A DNA stretch of 64,000 nt, taken from NCBI GenBank assembly GCA_964251665.1, contig CAXUKO010000006.1:248001-312000 (forward strand). The letters run 5' to 3'. The position numbers were made by a program, and so were the translations under genes. The stretch comes from JBBQLG01 sp964251665 (GTDB lineage Bacteria; Bacteroidota; Bacteroidia; Cytophagales; Spirosomataceae). The notes under the pieces were generated by a model that did not search any database, was not told the origin of the DNA, and saw nothing but the letters and a program-made list of their open reading frames with translations. The first letter of the stretch is position 1; every line of letters starts with the position of its first letter. This document shows, piece after piece, positions 26,003-35,798 of this stretch.

Positions 26003-27322
26003 CTATGCCTTGGGCAGGTACAGGCTAAAGGTGGCGCCCTGACCCGGCTGGCTGCTGGCTGTGATGGCACCCCCGTGATTGACAACGACTTTTTCACAGA
26101 TCGCCAGACCGATGCCCGTACCCGCAAAGGTGCTCCGGCCGTGTAGCCGCTGAAATACCTGAAAGATCCGGTCCGTGTATTTGTCATCGAACCCAATTCC
26201 GTTATCGGCAACCTCAATGAGCCAGTAAGCCGGGGCGCTTCGGGTGGGGGTAACGGAAGGGGGCAGGTCGGTCGCTTCTATGCAGCGGCTGCTGATCCGA
26301 ATTTGGGGCGGAGTATCCGGTCGACGAAACTTGAGCGCATTGCTCAGCAGATTTTGGAACAACTGCACCAATTGCACTGAATCGCCCCATACAGTTGGCA
26401 GTGGATCAATCAATAATGAGGCACCCGTTTCGTCGATCAGCAGATCTAAATCAGTCAAGGCTATGCTGAACGCCTGAGTCAGCGATATCGAGGCTGCTTT
26501 GGCCTGCTGGGTGGAGATGCGCGAGTAGGCCAGCAGGTCGCGGATCAGGGTCGACATTCGGCTGGCCGCTGTTTGCATTCGGTTGAGGTGGTCAACTCCT
26601 TCGCCAGCCAACTGGTCGGCATACTGGCTTTTCAGCAGATCACCGAACGACAGAATCTTGCGCAGGGGCTCCTGCAAATCATGGGAGGCAATATAAGCGA
26701 ACTGCTGGAGGTTGGCATTGGACCGCTCTAAATCCTGTACGCTGGTCTGCAACTCCCGGGTTCGTTGCTGCACCTGTATGTCCAGCTGGGCCGAAAGCTG
26801 CCGGTAGCGGGCTTCGCTTTCCTGTAAGGCTTTATTGGCTTTTCTGAGGTGCAGCAGATTGACGACCTGTTTCGCTAATGCCTTCAGTGCCGACAACTGA
26901 TCCTGAGTCAGTTGCTTGGGTATTTGGTCAATAACACACAGCGACCCCAACACGAACCCGTCTGCATCAACTAAGGGCATGCCTGCATAAAAAACGACAT
27001 GGGGATCACCCTTCACAAAGGGGTTATCCGCAAACCGTTCATCCGCTCTTGAATCGGCCACAATCAGGGGTTCGGCGGGGGTAGCGATGGTGTGCGAACA
27101 GAAGGCAAATTCGCGGGGTGTTTCGCGCAGACCGAGTCCATGATTGGATTTAAACCATTGTCGTTTATCGTCAAGCAGACTTATGAGTGCGATAGGGGTC
27201 TGGCAAATCTGAGCGGCCAGATCTGTAACAGCCTCATAATCGGGTTCGGGCAACGAGTCCAGAATGTCATAGCTTTTTAACGCTATTATCCGATCATTCT
27301 CTTCATAAGGCAGGGTACGCAT
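26003..27322 (-). CDS. GAF domain sensor histidine kinase
   Basis: A 439-residue kinase with no transmembrane segment, so probably cytoplasmic. A GAF domain (about 20-160, with FAFCSHTIATPAEPLIVADSR and GSLCVIDQIPKQLT) is followed by a coiled coil (165-208) and a HisKA domain with His214 in YIASHDLQEPL. The HATPase has the N box LFQNLLSNALKF, DNGIGFDDKY and GTGIGLAICEKV. All key motifs are intact. No response regulator is adjacent, so its partner is elsewhere. A small palindrome lies directly upstream. Confidence 0.93.
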   Translation of the reverse strand: MRTLPYEENDRIIALKSYDILDSLPEPDYEAVTDLAAQICQTPIALISLLDDKRQWFKSNHGLGLRETPREFAFCSHTIATPAEPLIVADSRADERFADNPFVKGDPHVVFYAGMPLVDADGFVLGSLCVIDQIPKQLTQDQLSALKALAKQVVNLLHLRKANKALQESEARYRQLSAQLDIQVQQRTRELQTSVQDLERSNANLQQFAYIASHDLQEPLRKILSFGDLLKSQYADQLAGEGVDHLNRMQTAASRMSTLIRDLLAYSRISTQQAKAASISLTQAFSIALTDLDLLIDETGASLLIDPLPTVWGDSVQLVQLFQNLLSNALKFRRPDTPPQIRISSRCIEATDLPPSVTPTRSAPAYWLIEVADNGIGFDDKYTDRIFQVFQRLHGRSTFAGTGIGLAICEKVVVNHGGAITASSQPGQGATFSLYLPKA

Positions 27323-27331
27323 GTCGGCGAC

Positions 27332-27355
27332 GGTAATTATATATCAGTAATTACC
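27332..27355. promoter_or_regulatory. AT-rich palindrome upstream of the histidine kinase
   Basis: Arms GGTAATTA (27332-27339) and TAATTACC (27348-27355) are exact reverse complements with an 8-base spacer, ending 10 bases before the kinase start (27322, reverse strand). Size and position fit an operator or other regulator site. Confidence 0.45.
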
Positions 27356-27522
27356 CAAAACAGACCCTGTTTGTTAAAAGCAGACTGAAAGTAGCGTAAG
27401 ACGCAGGTGGGCTACGTCAGCTTACAGCCATTCAGATGGAGAAGGATGACTGAAAAATAATCTATTAAACCTATGGAAATAATTTAATCAGTGTAAATTT
27501 CGGCCTTATAACCAGACGAGTA

Positions 27523-27777
27523 ATGAAGCCAGACGCACCCTCCTCATTACAAAGCGCCGATTTCGACCGGCCTTATCGAGCTTTGAAGGATACTGAATGG
27601 AAAGCTGATCCTGCTAATCCTGCCAGTGCAGACAAAGGAGTTATTCGCCAGGGAGAAACCATCTGGCTGCACCCCCAACTTTTACTGAACACGCCGGACT
27701 GGCAATTAGCCTGTTTACCCGATAAAACAGTACGCTACGTCCGTCATAATGACTTTATGCCAGTAGTGGCAAAATAG
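27523..27777 (+). CDS. Small hypothetical protein
   Basis: An 84-residue soluble protein without signal or membrane segments, starting MKPDAPSSLQSADF. It has a GETIWLHPQLLLNTPDWQLACLPDKTVRYVRHNDFMPVV region with short strands. I recognise no family. Coding is supported by clean ATG placement and a stop directly before a strong palindrome. It may be a short accessory gene. Confidence 0.5.
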   Translation: MKPDAPSSLQSADFDRPYRALKDTEWKADPANPASADKGVIRQGETIWLHPQLLLNTPDWQLACLPDKTVRYVRHNDFMPVVAK

Positions 27778-27808
27778 GCCCCGCTGTGCAGTGGAACGAA
27801 TAGGTTAA

Positions 27809-27866
27809 CCGTAATGCGCAGCTTGCCGGTACCGTTAAACGGCTACCGGCAAGCTGCGCATTACGG
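27809..27866. repeat. Intergenic perfect palindrome, 23-base arms
   Basis: Arms 27809-27831 and 27844-27866 are exact reverse complements over 23 bases with a 12-base loop that itself pairs partly (CCGTT with AACGG). It separates the small hypothetical gene (+) from the convergent carbonic anhydrase gene (-), so it can act as a bidirectional terminator. Confidence 0.85.
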
Positions 27867-27939
27867 CCCTGCAGGTTTCTTATTCGGTTGACAGGGCTAC
27901 AAAAGTCGATAGTCCTGTATCAGACCCGGCTGCCAATTT

Positions 27940-28569
27940 CTAATCCAGTCGATAGATCGCTAACTCCTCTCTGAAATTGGCCATATTGATATGCAGGTCA
28001 CAGACCGTGCCCAGACCGATGTCGTACACCCAGCCGTGAATACGCGGATAGTCGCCGGTTAGCCGGGCCTGCTGCACAAATGACAGCTTCATAATGTTCA
28101 GACACTGTTCCTGTACATTCAACTCGACCAGGCGACGAAAGCGAGCCGTCTCATCGGTGAGGGCGTCCAACTCATGGCGATGATGGCGATACACATCATC
28201 AATGTTGCGGATCCAGCAGTTGAGGAACCCCAGATCTTTGTTATCGAGAGCCGCCTTTACACCGCCACAACCGTAATGACCACACACGATTATATGCTTC
28301 ACATGCAGGTATTCGACCGCATACTGCACCACCGAGTAGGAATTGGTATCATTATTGGGAACCAGATTGGCAATATTGCGGTGAACGAAGACCTGACCGG
28401 GTACAACGCCCATAAAATCTTCGGGCTGCACCCGGCTGTCGGAACAACCGATGTAGAGAAATTCGGGTGCCTGACCCTCAGCCATGCGATTGAAATAATC
28501 CGGGTCCTGTTGCAATTGCTGGGTAACCCATTCGCGGTTGTGGACAAACACGTTCTCGTACAAACTCAT
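27940..28569 (-). CDS. can: Beta-class carbonic anhydrase
   Basis: A 209-residue enzyme that interconverts CO2 and bicarbonate. Zinc ligands are visible: Cys42 in YIGCSDSRVQ (with the Asp44-Arg46 dyad), His98 and Cys101 in CGHYGCGG. The chain is the usual length for the family and starts MSLYENVFVHNREW. Transcription should begin near 28656, where a good -7 box lies on the reverse strand. Confidence 0.95.
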   Translation of the reverse strand: MSLYENVFVHNREWVTQQLQQDPDYFNRMAEGQAPEFLYIGCSDSRVQPEDFMGVVPGQVFVHRNIANLVPNNDTNSYSVVQYAVEYLHVKHIIVCGHYGCGGVKAALDNKDLGFLNCWIRNIDDVYRHHRHELDALTDETARFRRLVELNVQEQCLNIMKLSFVQQARLTGDYPRIHGWVYDIGLGTVCDLHINMANFREELAIYRLD

Positions 28570-28655
28570 AGTACTAAAAGGTTTAAGAAGGATTGATAAT
28601 CGGGTTGCAAAGCCACTCGATGCCCGTAAGTCTATTGTAAACCCACAACCGGCAC

Positions 28656-28663
28656 CAAAGTTA
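28656..28663 (-). promoter_or_regulatory. Candidate -7 box for carbonic anhydrase
   Basis: CAAAGTTA on the plus strand reads TAACTTTG on the minus strand, an exact TAnnTTTG, 86 bases before the start codon at 28569. The -33 element is weak. Confidence 0.45.
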
Positions 28664-28735
28664 ACCTTACCCGAAACCCCCGTTCACCTGCCCCGGTTCC
28701 CCTCAGGGCCGACAGCGGCCGAATTGTCAGCATTA

Positions 28736-29623
28736 TCAGGACTTAAGTAGCAGGTCCCGGGCGCTGGTCCAGTGCAGGTCGGGGTACCGGTCGTTGTCGA
28801 GCGGGTTGTTCTGGACGCTGAACATGCTGAGCATGTACTGCATCTGCTGCCAGTTTGCGTAGAGTTCGTGCTCACCGGCCGGATTGGCTGACCGGGCCTG
28901 CCGGATGTAGTTAGTCAGGTCGGTGCGGGAGCCAAGTCGAACGACCGCGAAATGGCCTTTCCCGGCCGCTTCGGCAACAGCCGCAAGCTCATGGGGACTA
29001 AGCTGAAACGAGGCAATGCGCAGAAAGCGGGGCGTAGCGGGGTCTAAGGCCGCTGCCGCTGTGTAGGCAGCCGTATCGTCCATCGTGGTAAAGTCGATGC
29101 GCCAGTCGGCGTCGTCCCAATACCCGACCTGCTGCTTTTTAAAATCGAGCAGGGGGATGTTATAGGTCAGAATTTCGCCAAACGCTCCGTTGAGAATGGA
29201 CGTAGCGCGGATGGCAGCCTGATCGAGGTGCTCTTTAAACGCGTGTCTCAAGTCGAAGTTGCGGTTCTGCCCGACCGGCAACTTCGTGTAGTCACTGGCA
29301 AAATCCGACGGAATGAAGCGGGGTACGCCAGCCGCTACGGCCGCAGCCAGCAGCACGGACTGGCCCTCCACGATGACCTCATGCAGGCCAGCCACCGCCG
29401 AAACAACGCAGGCCACGCCGAGGCAGGCCTGCGTAAGGGCAGCTACGTCGTTCATGTCCAGGCGAATGACGTCGACACCGAGGTGGGTTAATTCGTCTAC
29501 TCTGGCCTGGTCGGACTCTGCCCGCACCACGGCCCGGACGGCGGCACCGCGTCCGAGCAGGGCATTGATGATGCGTTTGCCCAGATTACCGGTCCCGCCG
29601 GCTACTAAAATAAGTGTGTTCAT
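28736..29623 (-). CDS. NmrA-like NAD(P)-binding oxidoreductase
   Basis: A 295-residue atypical short-chain dehydrogenase of the NmrA / isoflavone-reductase-like group. The N-terminal Rossmann motif is LVAGGTGNLGKRI, followed by VRAVVRAES for NADP phosphate binding and FIPSDFASDYTK near 110. The conserved C-terminal ELYANWQQMQYM is seen. The substrate is unknown. An AraC regulator lies directly upstream on the same strand and may regulate it. Confidence 0.85.
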   Translation of the reverse strand: MNTLILVAGGTGNLGKRIINALLGRGAAVRAVVRAESDQARVDELTHLGVDVIRLDMNDVAALTQACLGVACVVSAVAGLHEVIVEGQSVLLAAAVAAGVPRFIPSDFASDYTKLPVGQNRNFDLRHAFKEHLDQAAIRATSILNGAFGEILTYNIPLLDFKKQQVGYWDDADWRIDFTTMDDTAAYTAAAALDPATPRFLRIASFQLSPHELAAVAEAAGKGHFAVVRLGSRTDLTNYIRQARSANPAGEHELYANWQQMQYMLSMFSVQNNPLDNDRYPDLHWTSARDLLLKS

Positions 29624-29821
29624 TGGAGTTGTGTTGACTTGTGATAACGGGCTGCAAACGGTCCTGTTTCCGGCTACAAAGTTCGCCCTGATCGATGGAC
29701 GGGGCTACCTGATTCTGGCGGAATACTGTTAAATTCCTGCTGTTTTTGCGCCCGCTATACAACAGGAGGTACAGACCATACTGACGAACGGTCGCCCAAA
29801 GCCCTTGCCCGACACTCCGGC

Positions 29822-30685
29822 TTAACCGCGCTGGAACTCCCGTGGGCTTTGACCTGCGACCCGTTTAAAAGCGGCCGAGAAGTGGGCAGGGGAAGCAAAA
29901 CCCAGCCGGTCGCTGATAGCGGCTATGGGCATCGTTTTGGCCCGCAGCAGTTGCCGGGCCCGCTGAATTTTCCAGCTCAGTACGTACTGATACGGCGATA
30001 GGCCGGTGGTAAGTTTGAAGCGCCGGGCGAAGTGAAAAACGCTCAGATTGGCTAAGCCAGCCAGTGCCTCCAGGGTGATAGACTGCCCGGTGGTGGCCTC
30101 CAGGCAGGCATCGATGCGGGCCAGGACGGAGGCTGGCAACCGTGATCCCGTTCCGACCAGGCGACGTTCGTAGGTCGCGTGGTGCTCGATGAGGTGATAG
30201 GTCAGGCTATTGGCCAGCGACTCGGTGTATAACTGACCAAGGGCGTGACCGCTACCGGCCCCGGTCAGCAACTGCCGACCCAGCAGTCCCAATAGTCCAT
30301 CCTCAAACCGGAACCGCTCGCGCAGGGCAAAGTGCGTCAGATCCAGGCTCTGTCGGGCCCGTTCCTCCAGTTGCCGGGCGTCCACGTGAATGTGGATGAC
30401 ATCGGCCGGTCCATCCCAGGCTAAGGGGCCATACTCACCGCCGGGGTACAAACCCGCGTCGCCGGATCGGAACACAACTTCTTCCACCCGGCTGCCATTC
30501 TGGCGTCGCGAGCGAACGGGAGCAGGGCCCTGGTGAAGAATCAGCAGGTGATCCTGATGGAAATGCGCGGGCAACGCCGTAGCTTCCAGCTGGAAACGTT
30601 CGACCAGTAGTCCGGGCCAGGCCTGCACAGCACTGGTTTCCAGGGCCGGGCGACCGTACATCTCGGAATGGCAGGAATAGTTCAT
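29822..30685 (-). CDS. AraC family transcriptional regulator
   Basis: A 287-residue regulator. The C-terminal 100 residues hold two helix-turn-helix units: LEALAGLANLSVFHFARRFKLTTGLSPYQYVLSWKIQRARQLL and IAAISDRLGFASPAHFSAAFKRVAGQSPREFQ. The N-terminal part is a cupin-like ligand domain (FHQDHLLILHQGP, DVIHIHVDA). It lies just upstream of the NmrA-like gene on the same strand and diverges from pta. Either could be its target. Confidence 0.88.
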   Translation of the reverse strand: MNYSCHSEMYGRPALETSAVQAWPGLLVERFQLEATALPAHFHQDHLLILHQGPAPVRSRRQNGSRVEEVVFRSGDAGLYPGGEYGPLAWDGPADVIHIHVDARQLEERARQSLDLTHFALRERFRFEDGLLGLLGRQLLTGAGSGHALGQLYTESLANSLTYHLIEHHATYERRLVGTGSRLPASVLARIDACLEATTGQSITLEALAGLANLSVFHFARRFKLTTGLSPYQYVLSWKIQRARQLLRAKTMPIAAISDRLGFASPAHFSAAFKRVAGQSPREFQRG

Positions 30686-30951
30686 TCAGAGGGAACAGCC
30701 CGTTCGTGGGTTTAGTTACAACGCTTTCGGGAAAAGATGGAGTGTGTTTCGATCCGAAAGTGTGTTACTGTTCGACCCTGTACGCTGGTCGTTCCGGTTA
30801 TCGGTACAACGCCTGCCGGGGGAGAATCACTTTGTTGTGGATAGTTGTGGCTACGGGGCTGCCGGGTGTAACCAGACCTGCCCGAATCTGGTTCTACGAT
30901 AAACAAGCGGGATTACCGGTCGCATTTGACCAAAAATCCGGCCACCGCATT

Positions 30952-33066
30952 ATGACGAAAGCTATCTATATCGCTTCAGTGGAGCCCTACACCGGCAAAT
31001 CGCTGATTGCGCTTGGGCTGGTAAACCTGTTACTGGGTAAAACAAAGAAAGTTGGCTACTTCAAGCCCATCATCACCCAACAAACCCCCGGTCGTAAAGA
31101 AATTCATATTGACGCCATCCTGGACTACTTTGCCCTGCCCATCAGCTACGACGATGCCTACGCCTTCACCCGCGAAGAGATGTTGCAGCATATGGAATCA
31201 GAAGGGCGCGGGGAGATGCTCAACACAGTTATCAGTAAATATAAAAAGCTGGAGGAAAGCACTGATTTCACGGTTATCGAGGGCAGTGACTTCCTGGGCG
31301 AAGGGACCGCATTTGAGTTTGAGTCAAATGCTTCCATCGCTAAAAATCTCGGTGCACCCGTACTTATTGTCATCACCGGCGAGGCCAAAACAACGGCTCA
31401 GATCGTCAGTTCTGCCCTGAGTGCCCTGCAGGCGTTCGACGGCCGGGAGGTGCAGGTGCTGGGCATTGTGGCCAATCGGGTCAGGGCAGAACAGGTCAGC
31501 GACGTTCGGGAGTTACTGGCCATGCAGTTGCCCGCCGGGATCATGATTACCGTTATTCCGTGGGAGAAAGGCCTGCAAAGCCCAACCATGAAGGAGATAA
31601 AGGAAGGGCTTGGCGCTACGCTGCTTCTGGGCGAAGAGCTGCTTTCCAATCAGGTAGATAACTTCGTGACGGGGGCCATGATGCTGCCCAACTTCCTGAA
31701 TTACATCAAAGAGAACGTCCTGATTGTGACCCCCGGCGACCGGGGTGATATTATTATCGGTGCCTTACAGGCGAACCTGTCGGCCAATTATCCCAAGGTA
31801 GCGGGCATTGTGCTGACGGCAGGAACGGTGCCGGATGAACCCGTCACCCGCCTGATCGAGGGTTTGCAGACGGTTATTCCCATTCTGACCGTCGAGCAGG
31901 GGACGTTTGCGACCACAACTGCCATCGGGGCCATTCATTCCCGCATAACGGCCGATAACCGCAAAAAGATTGAACTGGCTATCGACGTGTTCGAGAAGTA
32001 TGTGGACACCAGGGCGCTGGATGACAAGATTATTACCTTCCGGCCCGAGGGCATAACGCCCCACATGTTTCAGTACCAGCTGCTGAAAGCCGCTAAACGG
32101 CAGAAAAAACACATTGTCCTGCCCGAAGGTAACGACGACCGTATTCTCAAAGCAGCCGCCCGGCTGATTAGTCAGGGTGTAGTAGAGCTGACCATTCTGG
32201 GCGATCCGGCTGAGGTTACAGCGGCCATCCGGCGGCTGGGGCTGAACCTGGATACCAATGCGCTAACCATCATTGATCCGGCCACATCAGCCAACTATGC
32301 GGCCTACGCCCAAACGCTGTATGAACTGCGTAAAAGCAAAAACGTGACTCTGGATATGGCGAAGGATATGATGCTGGACGTTTCATACTTCGGCACCATG
32401 ATGGTGTATCTGGGTCATGCCGATGGTATGGTGTCGGGAGCCCTGCACACCACGCAGCATACCATCCGGCCGGCGTTGCAGTTCATCAAAACCAAGCCCG
32501 GCGTTTCGCTGGTTTCGTCGGTCTTTTTCATGTGCCTGCCCGAACGCGTATCGGTTTTTGGCGACTGCGCGGTGAATCCCAACCCGACCGCTGACCAACT
32601 GGCCGACATCGCAATCTCGTCGGCCGAGAGCAGTGCCCGCTTTGGCATTGACCCTCGTATTGCCATGCTGTCTTACTCCTCCGGCACGTCCGGCGAGGGC
32701 GAAGATGTGGAGAAGGTCCGGCAGGCAACGGCCATTGTCCGGCAGAAACGACCGGACCTGAAAATAGAAGGCCCTATTCAGTACGATGCCGCCGTTGACC
32801 CGCTGGTTGGCAGTCAGAAACTACCGAACTCCGAGGTAGCGGGCCGGGCCAGTGTCCTGATTTTTCCGGATCTGAACACGGGAAACAACACCTACAAAGC
32901 GGTGCAGCGCGAAACCGGCGCTCTGGCTATTGGGCCGATGCTTCAGGGACTTAACAAGCCGATCAATGACCTGAGCCGGGGCTGTACCGTCGATGATATT
33001 TTTAATACGGTCGTCATCACGGCGATTCAGTGTCAGGACGAGAATCCCCACCCGTTACCCGCTTAA
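30952..33066 (+). CDS. pta: Phosphate acetyltransferase
   Basis: A 704-residue enzyme converting acetyl-CoA and phosphate to acetyl phosphate. The start MTKAIYIASVEPYTGKSLIAL (30952) gives the typical BioD-like P-loop N-terminal domain (GKS near 17); the ORF opening at 30706 adds an implausible 82 residues. A central DRTGG-like segment is followed by the C-terminal PTA domain (about 370-700) with KRQKKHIVLPEGNDDR, DGMVSGALHTTQHTIRP and SYSSGTSGEGEDVEK. It sits 14 bases before ackA and is clearly cotranscribed. Confidence 0.95.
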   Translation: MTKAIYIASVEPYTGKSLIALGLVNLLLGKTKKVGYFKPIITQQTPGRKEIHIDAILDYFALPISYDDAYAFTREEMLQHMESEGRGEMLNTVISKYKKLEESTDFTVIEGSDFLGEGTAFEFESNASIAKNLGAPVLIVITGEAKTTAQIVSSALSALQAFDGREVQVLGIVANRVRAEQVSDVRELLAMQLPAGIMITVIPWEKGLQSPTMKEIKEGLGATLLLGEELLSNQVDNFVTGAMMLPNFLNYIKENVLIVTPGDRGDIIIGALQANLSANYPKVAGIVLTAGTVPDEPVTRLIEGLQTVIPILTVEQGTFATTTAIGAIHSRITADNRKKIELAIDVFEKYVDTRALDDKIITFRPEGITPHMFQYQLLKAAKRQKKHIVLPEGNDDRILKAAARLISQGVVELTILGDPAEVTAAIRRLGLNLDTNALTIIDPATSANYAAYAQTLYELRKSKNVTLDMAKDMMLDVSYFGTMMVYLGHADGMVSGALHTTQHTIRPALQFIKTKPGVSLVSSVFFMCLPERVSVFGDCAVNPNPTADQLADIAISSAESSARFGIDPRIAMLSYSSGTSGEGEDVEKVRQATAIVRQKRPDLKIEGPIQYDAAVDPLVGSQKLPNSEVAGRASVLIFPDLNTGNNTYKAVQRETGALAIGPMLQGLNKPINDLSRGCTVDDIFNTVVITAIQCQDENPHPLPA

Positions 33067-33080
33067 TTTAGACTCACAAC

Positions 33081-34298
33081 ATGCACATACTGGTTATCAA
33101 TGCGGGTAGCAGCTCGTTAAAATATCAACTCTTTGCCATGCCTGCCAATGCCCCCCTGTGTCGGGGACAGATCGAACGCATTGGCACGACCGAAGCCATA
33201 ATTCGCCATCAGGCTGGCGGTGGCGATTCGGCCCATCTTGTTGAGCATCAGGAAGCCATTGCTGATCACGCGGCTGGCTTTCAGCGGGTGCTGGCTTTAT
33301 TGACTGATCCGGTTGTTGGCGTGATTCAAACGCCCGACGCCATTGATGCGGTTGGGCACCGGGTCGTACACGGTGGCGAACGTTTCGCCAGTGCGACTTT
33401 GATCACGCCATCGGTAAAAGAGACCATAAAAGACTTATTTCCCCTCGCACCGCTGCATAACCCCATCAATTACCAATGCATCGAACTGGCGGAGATGACC
33501 TTTCCGGGAGCCAGTCAGGTCGCCGTTTTTGATACCGCCTTTCACCAGACCATGCCCGACTACGCCTTCCGGTATGCCCTGCCCAGCGAGTTATACCGTC
33601 AGGAAGCCATCCGGGTGTACGGCTTTCACGGTACCTCGCACCGGTACGTCAGTCAGCAGGCGATGGCCTGGCTGGAGAAGCCGGACGCCAGACTCATCAG
33701 CATTCACCTGGGCAACGGGAGCAGCATCACGGCCATTCGCGAGGGCAAGTCGGTCGATACGAGTATGGGCTTTAGTCCGCTCAGTGGCCTGGTGATGGGA
33801 ACCCGGTCGGGAGATGTTGACCCCTCGGTTATTTTTCATTTGCTCTCCCGTGGCTACAGTCCGGAAGCCGTTAATACCCTCCTGAACAAGCAGTCGGGGA
33901 TGCAGGGCCTTACGGGCTTCAGCGACATGCGCGACGTGCGAAAGGCCCTGGCCGCCGGTGATTCAGCAGCCGCGCTGGCCTGTGACCTGTACGCCTACCG
34001 GGTGAAAAAGTACATTGGCGGGTATGCCGCCATCCTGAACGGGCTGGATGCGCTTATCTTCACGGGCGGTGTCGGCGAAAATGACCGGGCCATGCGCGAA
34101 GCAATCTGTCAGCATCTCGACTTTCTGGGCATCCACCTCGATCCGGTAGAAAACAACGCGCCGGCCCGCGACGCCAGTGCTATTCGGGCGGTTAACACGC
34201 CGGATTCACCCGTAAAGATTCTGGTCGTGCCTACCAATGAAGAGCTGGAAATTGCCCGGCAGAGCTATGCCGTATTGTCGGGTGAACCACGACCGTAA
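33081..34298 (+). CDS. ackA: Acetate kinase
   Basis: A 405-residue ASKHA-fold kinase that makes ATP from acetyl phosphate, or the reverse. Motifs are intact: INAGSSSLKYQLF at the start, GHRVVHGGE with the conserved His and Arg, GFHGTSHRYVS, LGNGSSITAI, MGTRSGDVDPSV and FTGGVGENDRAMRE. It follows pta by 14 bases, forming the standard pta-ackA overflow module. Confidence 0.96.
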   Translation: MHILVINAGSSSLKYQLFAMPANAPLCRGQIERIGTTEAIIRHQAGGGDSAHLVEHQEAIADHAAGFQRVLALLTDPVVGVIQTPDAIDAVGHRVVHGGERFASATLITPSVKETIKDLFPLAPLHNPINYQCIELAEMTFPGASQVAVFDTAFHQTMPDYAFRYALPSELYRQEAIRVYGFHGTSHRYVSQQAMAWLEKPDARLISIHLGNGSSITAIREGKSVDTSMGFSPLSGLVMGTRSGDVDPSVIFHLLSRGYSPEAVNTLLNKQSGMQGLTGFSDMRDVRKALAAGDSAAALACDLYAYRVKKYIGGYAAILNGLDALIFTGGVGENDRAMREAICQHLDFLGIHLDPVENNAPARDASAIRAVNTPDSPVKILVVPTNEELEIARQSYAVLSGEPRP

Positions 34299-34499
34299 AT
34301 GTCTACCGTGTTTCAGGGAAACGAACAGGGGAAACCGGTATTTACACGTGTACAGTACGGTTGTGCGGCATCAAACCCGCAACGGATAACAACCATCGGG
34401 AGCATATGGGCCACTCCTCATGCTGCGGCAAACCTTCAGCCGAAAAAAGGACACGGTAGCGGCAATGGTGTTGGTGGCTGCAAATTGCAACCGATGGTA

Positions 34500-34529
34500 T
34501 TGGCTATTCTGATGTCGCCATTATATTTG
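34500..34529 (+). promoter_or_regulatory. Putative Bacteroidota promoter for the secreted protein gene
   Basis: TTG at 34500-34502, a 19-base spacer and TATATTTG at 34522-34529 fit the TTTG-N19-TAnnTTTG promoter closely. It ends 31 bases before the ATG at 34560. The 261-base gap after ackA holds nothing else I can support. Confidence 0.65.
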
Positions 34530-34559
34530 CCACTGTAACATTCACCAACACTACATCCT

Positions 34560-35738
34560 ATGCAGATTTTTACAAGTACGCGTCCCGCCTTGTTCGGGCT
34601 GGTGGCTATTGGTTTGTCGGCCGGGTCGGTTATGGCCCAGAAAGTAGACCTCGACCGGTTCCATTTTGAAGCCAGTTACCTGAAACTCCCCCAGGAATAC
34701 GTCGAACCGGCCAACCGCACCTATGGCGTCCGCGTCACCAGTTCGCCCTCTGTTGGTCAGGTAATGCCCGAAGCTGCCATCTATGACCGGGTGAACGTAT
34801 CCGGTTTCCGGAAAACGGAAGAGAATCCCTCCGTCGGTATCACCATTACCGTTGGCGATGTGCGCTTCGAGCGGATGGAACCCCTCACCCGCACCGAGGA
34901 GCGAAAAGACAAGGATGGCAAGGTAACAGGGCGAACCTCCTACTACGCGCAACGGGTAACGTACAGTACCACCGGTAGCTTCCGGGTGACGGGTCCCAGA
35001 CCTTTAACAGCCGCCGACCAGAAAGCGGCTGAGGAGAAACCGAAAGAAACCAAAGTCAATCGCTTCATGTCGGCCGTGAGTTCAGCCGTCGTTGCCGGTA
35101 CCACGGGCATGGGTAAGGTGGAGGACGTAAATCAGAAGGCTGTTCTGGGTGGTTCGCTGGCACAACTGCTGACATTCACCACGCAGGAATACAGTTCAGC
35201 GAGTGAAGCGGCCAAATACGTTGAGCTCAATCAGGCGTCGATCCGCACGAACCTGATTACTGACTATGTCAATAAGAGTGTGGCGACGGTCAACTACAAC
35301 GCTAACAATTTTTACGGCTATGTGCCCACCACCACGCGCGAGCAGCTGTGGATTCTCGACTCGAAAAAGCATCCCGAATATGAAACGCAGCAGGAAGCCA
35401 TCAGGGCCGTGAAAGAACTCATGAAAGGCATGTCGGCGACCGAATCGCTGGCAACACTTGCCCAAAACCTGCAGCCGGTGATGGACTATTTTCAGACCCT
35501 GAAGACCAAATACGCCAGCGATGACAAGCAGGACCGCAAGATGCGCTACTCCGCCTATTACAACCTGGCAGCCCTGAACTATCTGCTCGACCGCCCGGAC
35601 AAAGCGATTGAAGAAGCCAACGGCCTGATCAGCAATGACTACGACACGTCGGATGGTAAGAAATACATTGAACTGGCCGAGGAACTGAAAAAAGGCCTCA
35701 CCAAACACAATATGGACTCGCGGCACATGAAAATCTGA
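34560..35738 (+). CDS. Secreted protein of unknown function with helical C-terminal region
   Basis: A 392-residue exported protein (leader PALFGLVAIGLSAGSVMAQ). After cleavage there is a beta-rich part with DRFHFEASYLKLPQEYVEP and RTSYYAQRVTYSTTGSFRV, then a charged linker with many Lys and Glu, and a C-terminal helical segment with a TPR-like stretch (YYNLAALNYLLDRPDKAIEEANGLI). I cannot assign a family with confidence. A good promoter precedes it and a strong terminator follows, so it is a monocistronic unit. Confidence 0.75.
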   Translation: MQIFTSTRPALFGLVAIGLSAGSVMAQKVDLDRFHFEASYLKLPQEYVEPANRTYGVRVTSSPSVGQVMPEAAIYDRVNVSGFRKTEENPSVGITITVGDVRFERMEPLTRTEERKDKDGKVTGRTSYYAQRVTYSTTGSFRVTGPRPLTAADQKAAEEKPKETKVNRFMSAVSSAVVAGTTGMGKVEDVNQKAVLGGSLAQLLTFTTQEYSSASEAAKYVELNQASIRTNLITDYVNKSVATVNYNANNFYGYVPTTTREQLWILDSKKHPEYETQQEAIRAVKELMKGMSATESLATLAQNLQPVMDYFQTLKTKYASDDKQDRKMRYSAYYNLAALNYLLDRPDKAIEEANGLISNDYDTSDGKKYIELAEELKKGLTKHNMDSRHMKI

Positions 35739-35767
35739 CGTCGTTTTTCACCTGTTCTGACCTGATG

Positions 35768-35798
35768 CAACTGACCCGGCCAACAACCGGGTCAGTTG
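35768..35798 (+). terminator. Rho-independent-type terminator
   Basis: Arms CAACTGACCCGG (35768-35779) and CCGGGTCAGTTG (35787-35798) are exact reverse complements with a 7-base loop, followed by TGTTTATT. It lies 30 bases after the secreted protein gene. Confidence 0.75.

Noticed and set aside
30706..30951. 82-residue N-terminal extension of pta
   Set aside because: It is unlike any phosphate acetyltransferase, and the ATG at 30952 gives the normal P-loop start.
34299..34538. 79-codon ORF directly after the ackA stop
   Set aside because: Composition is not coding-like, it overlaps the promoter region of the next gene and has no family resemblance.
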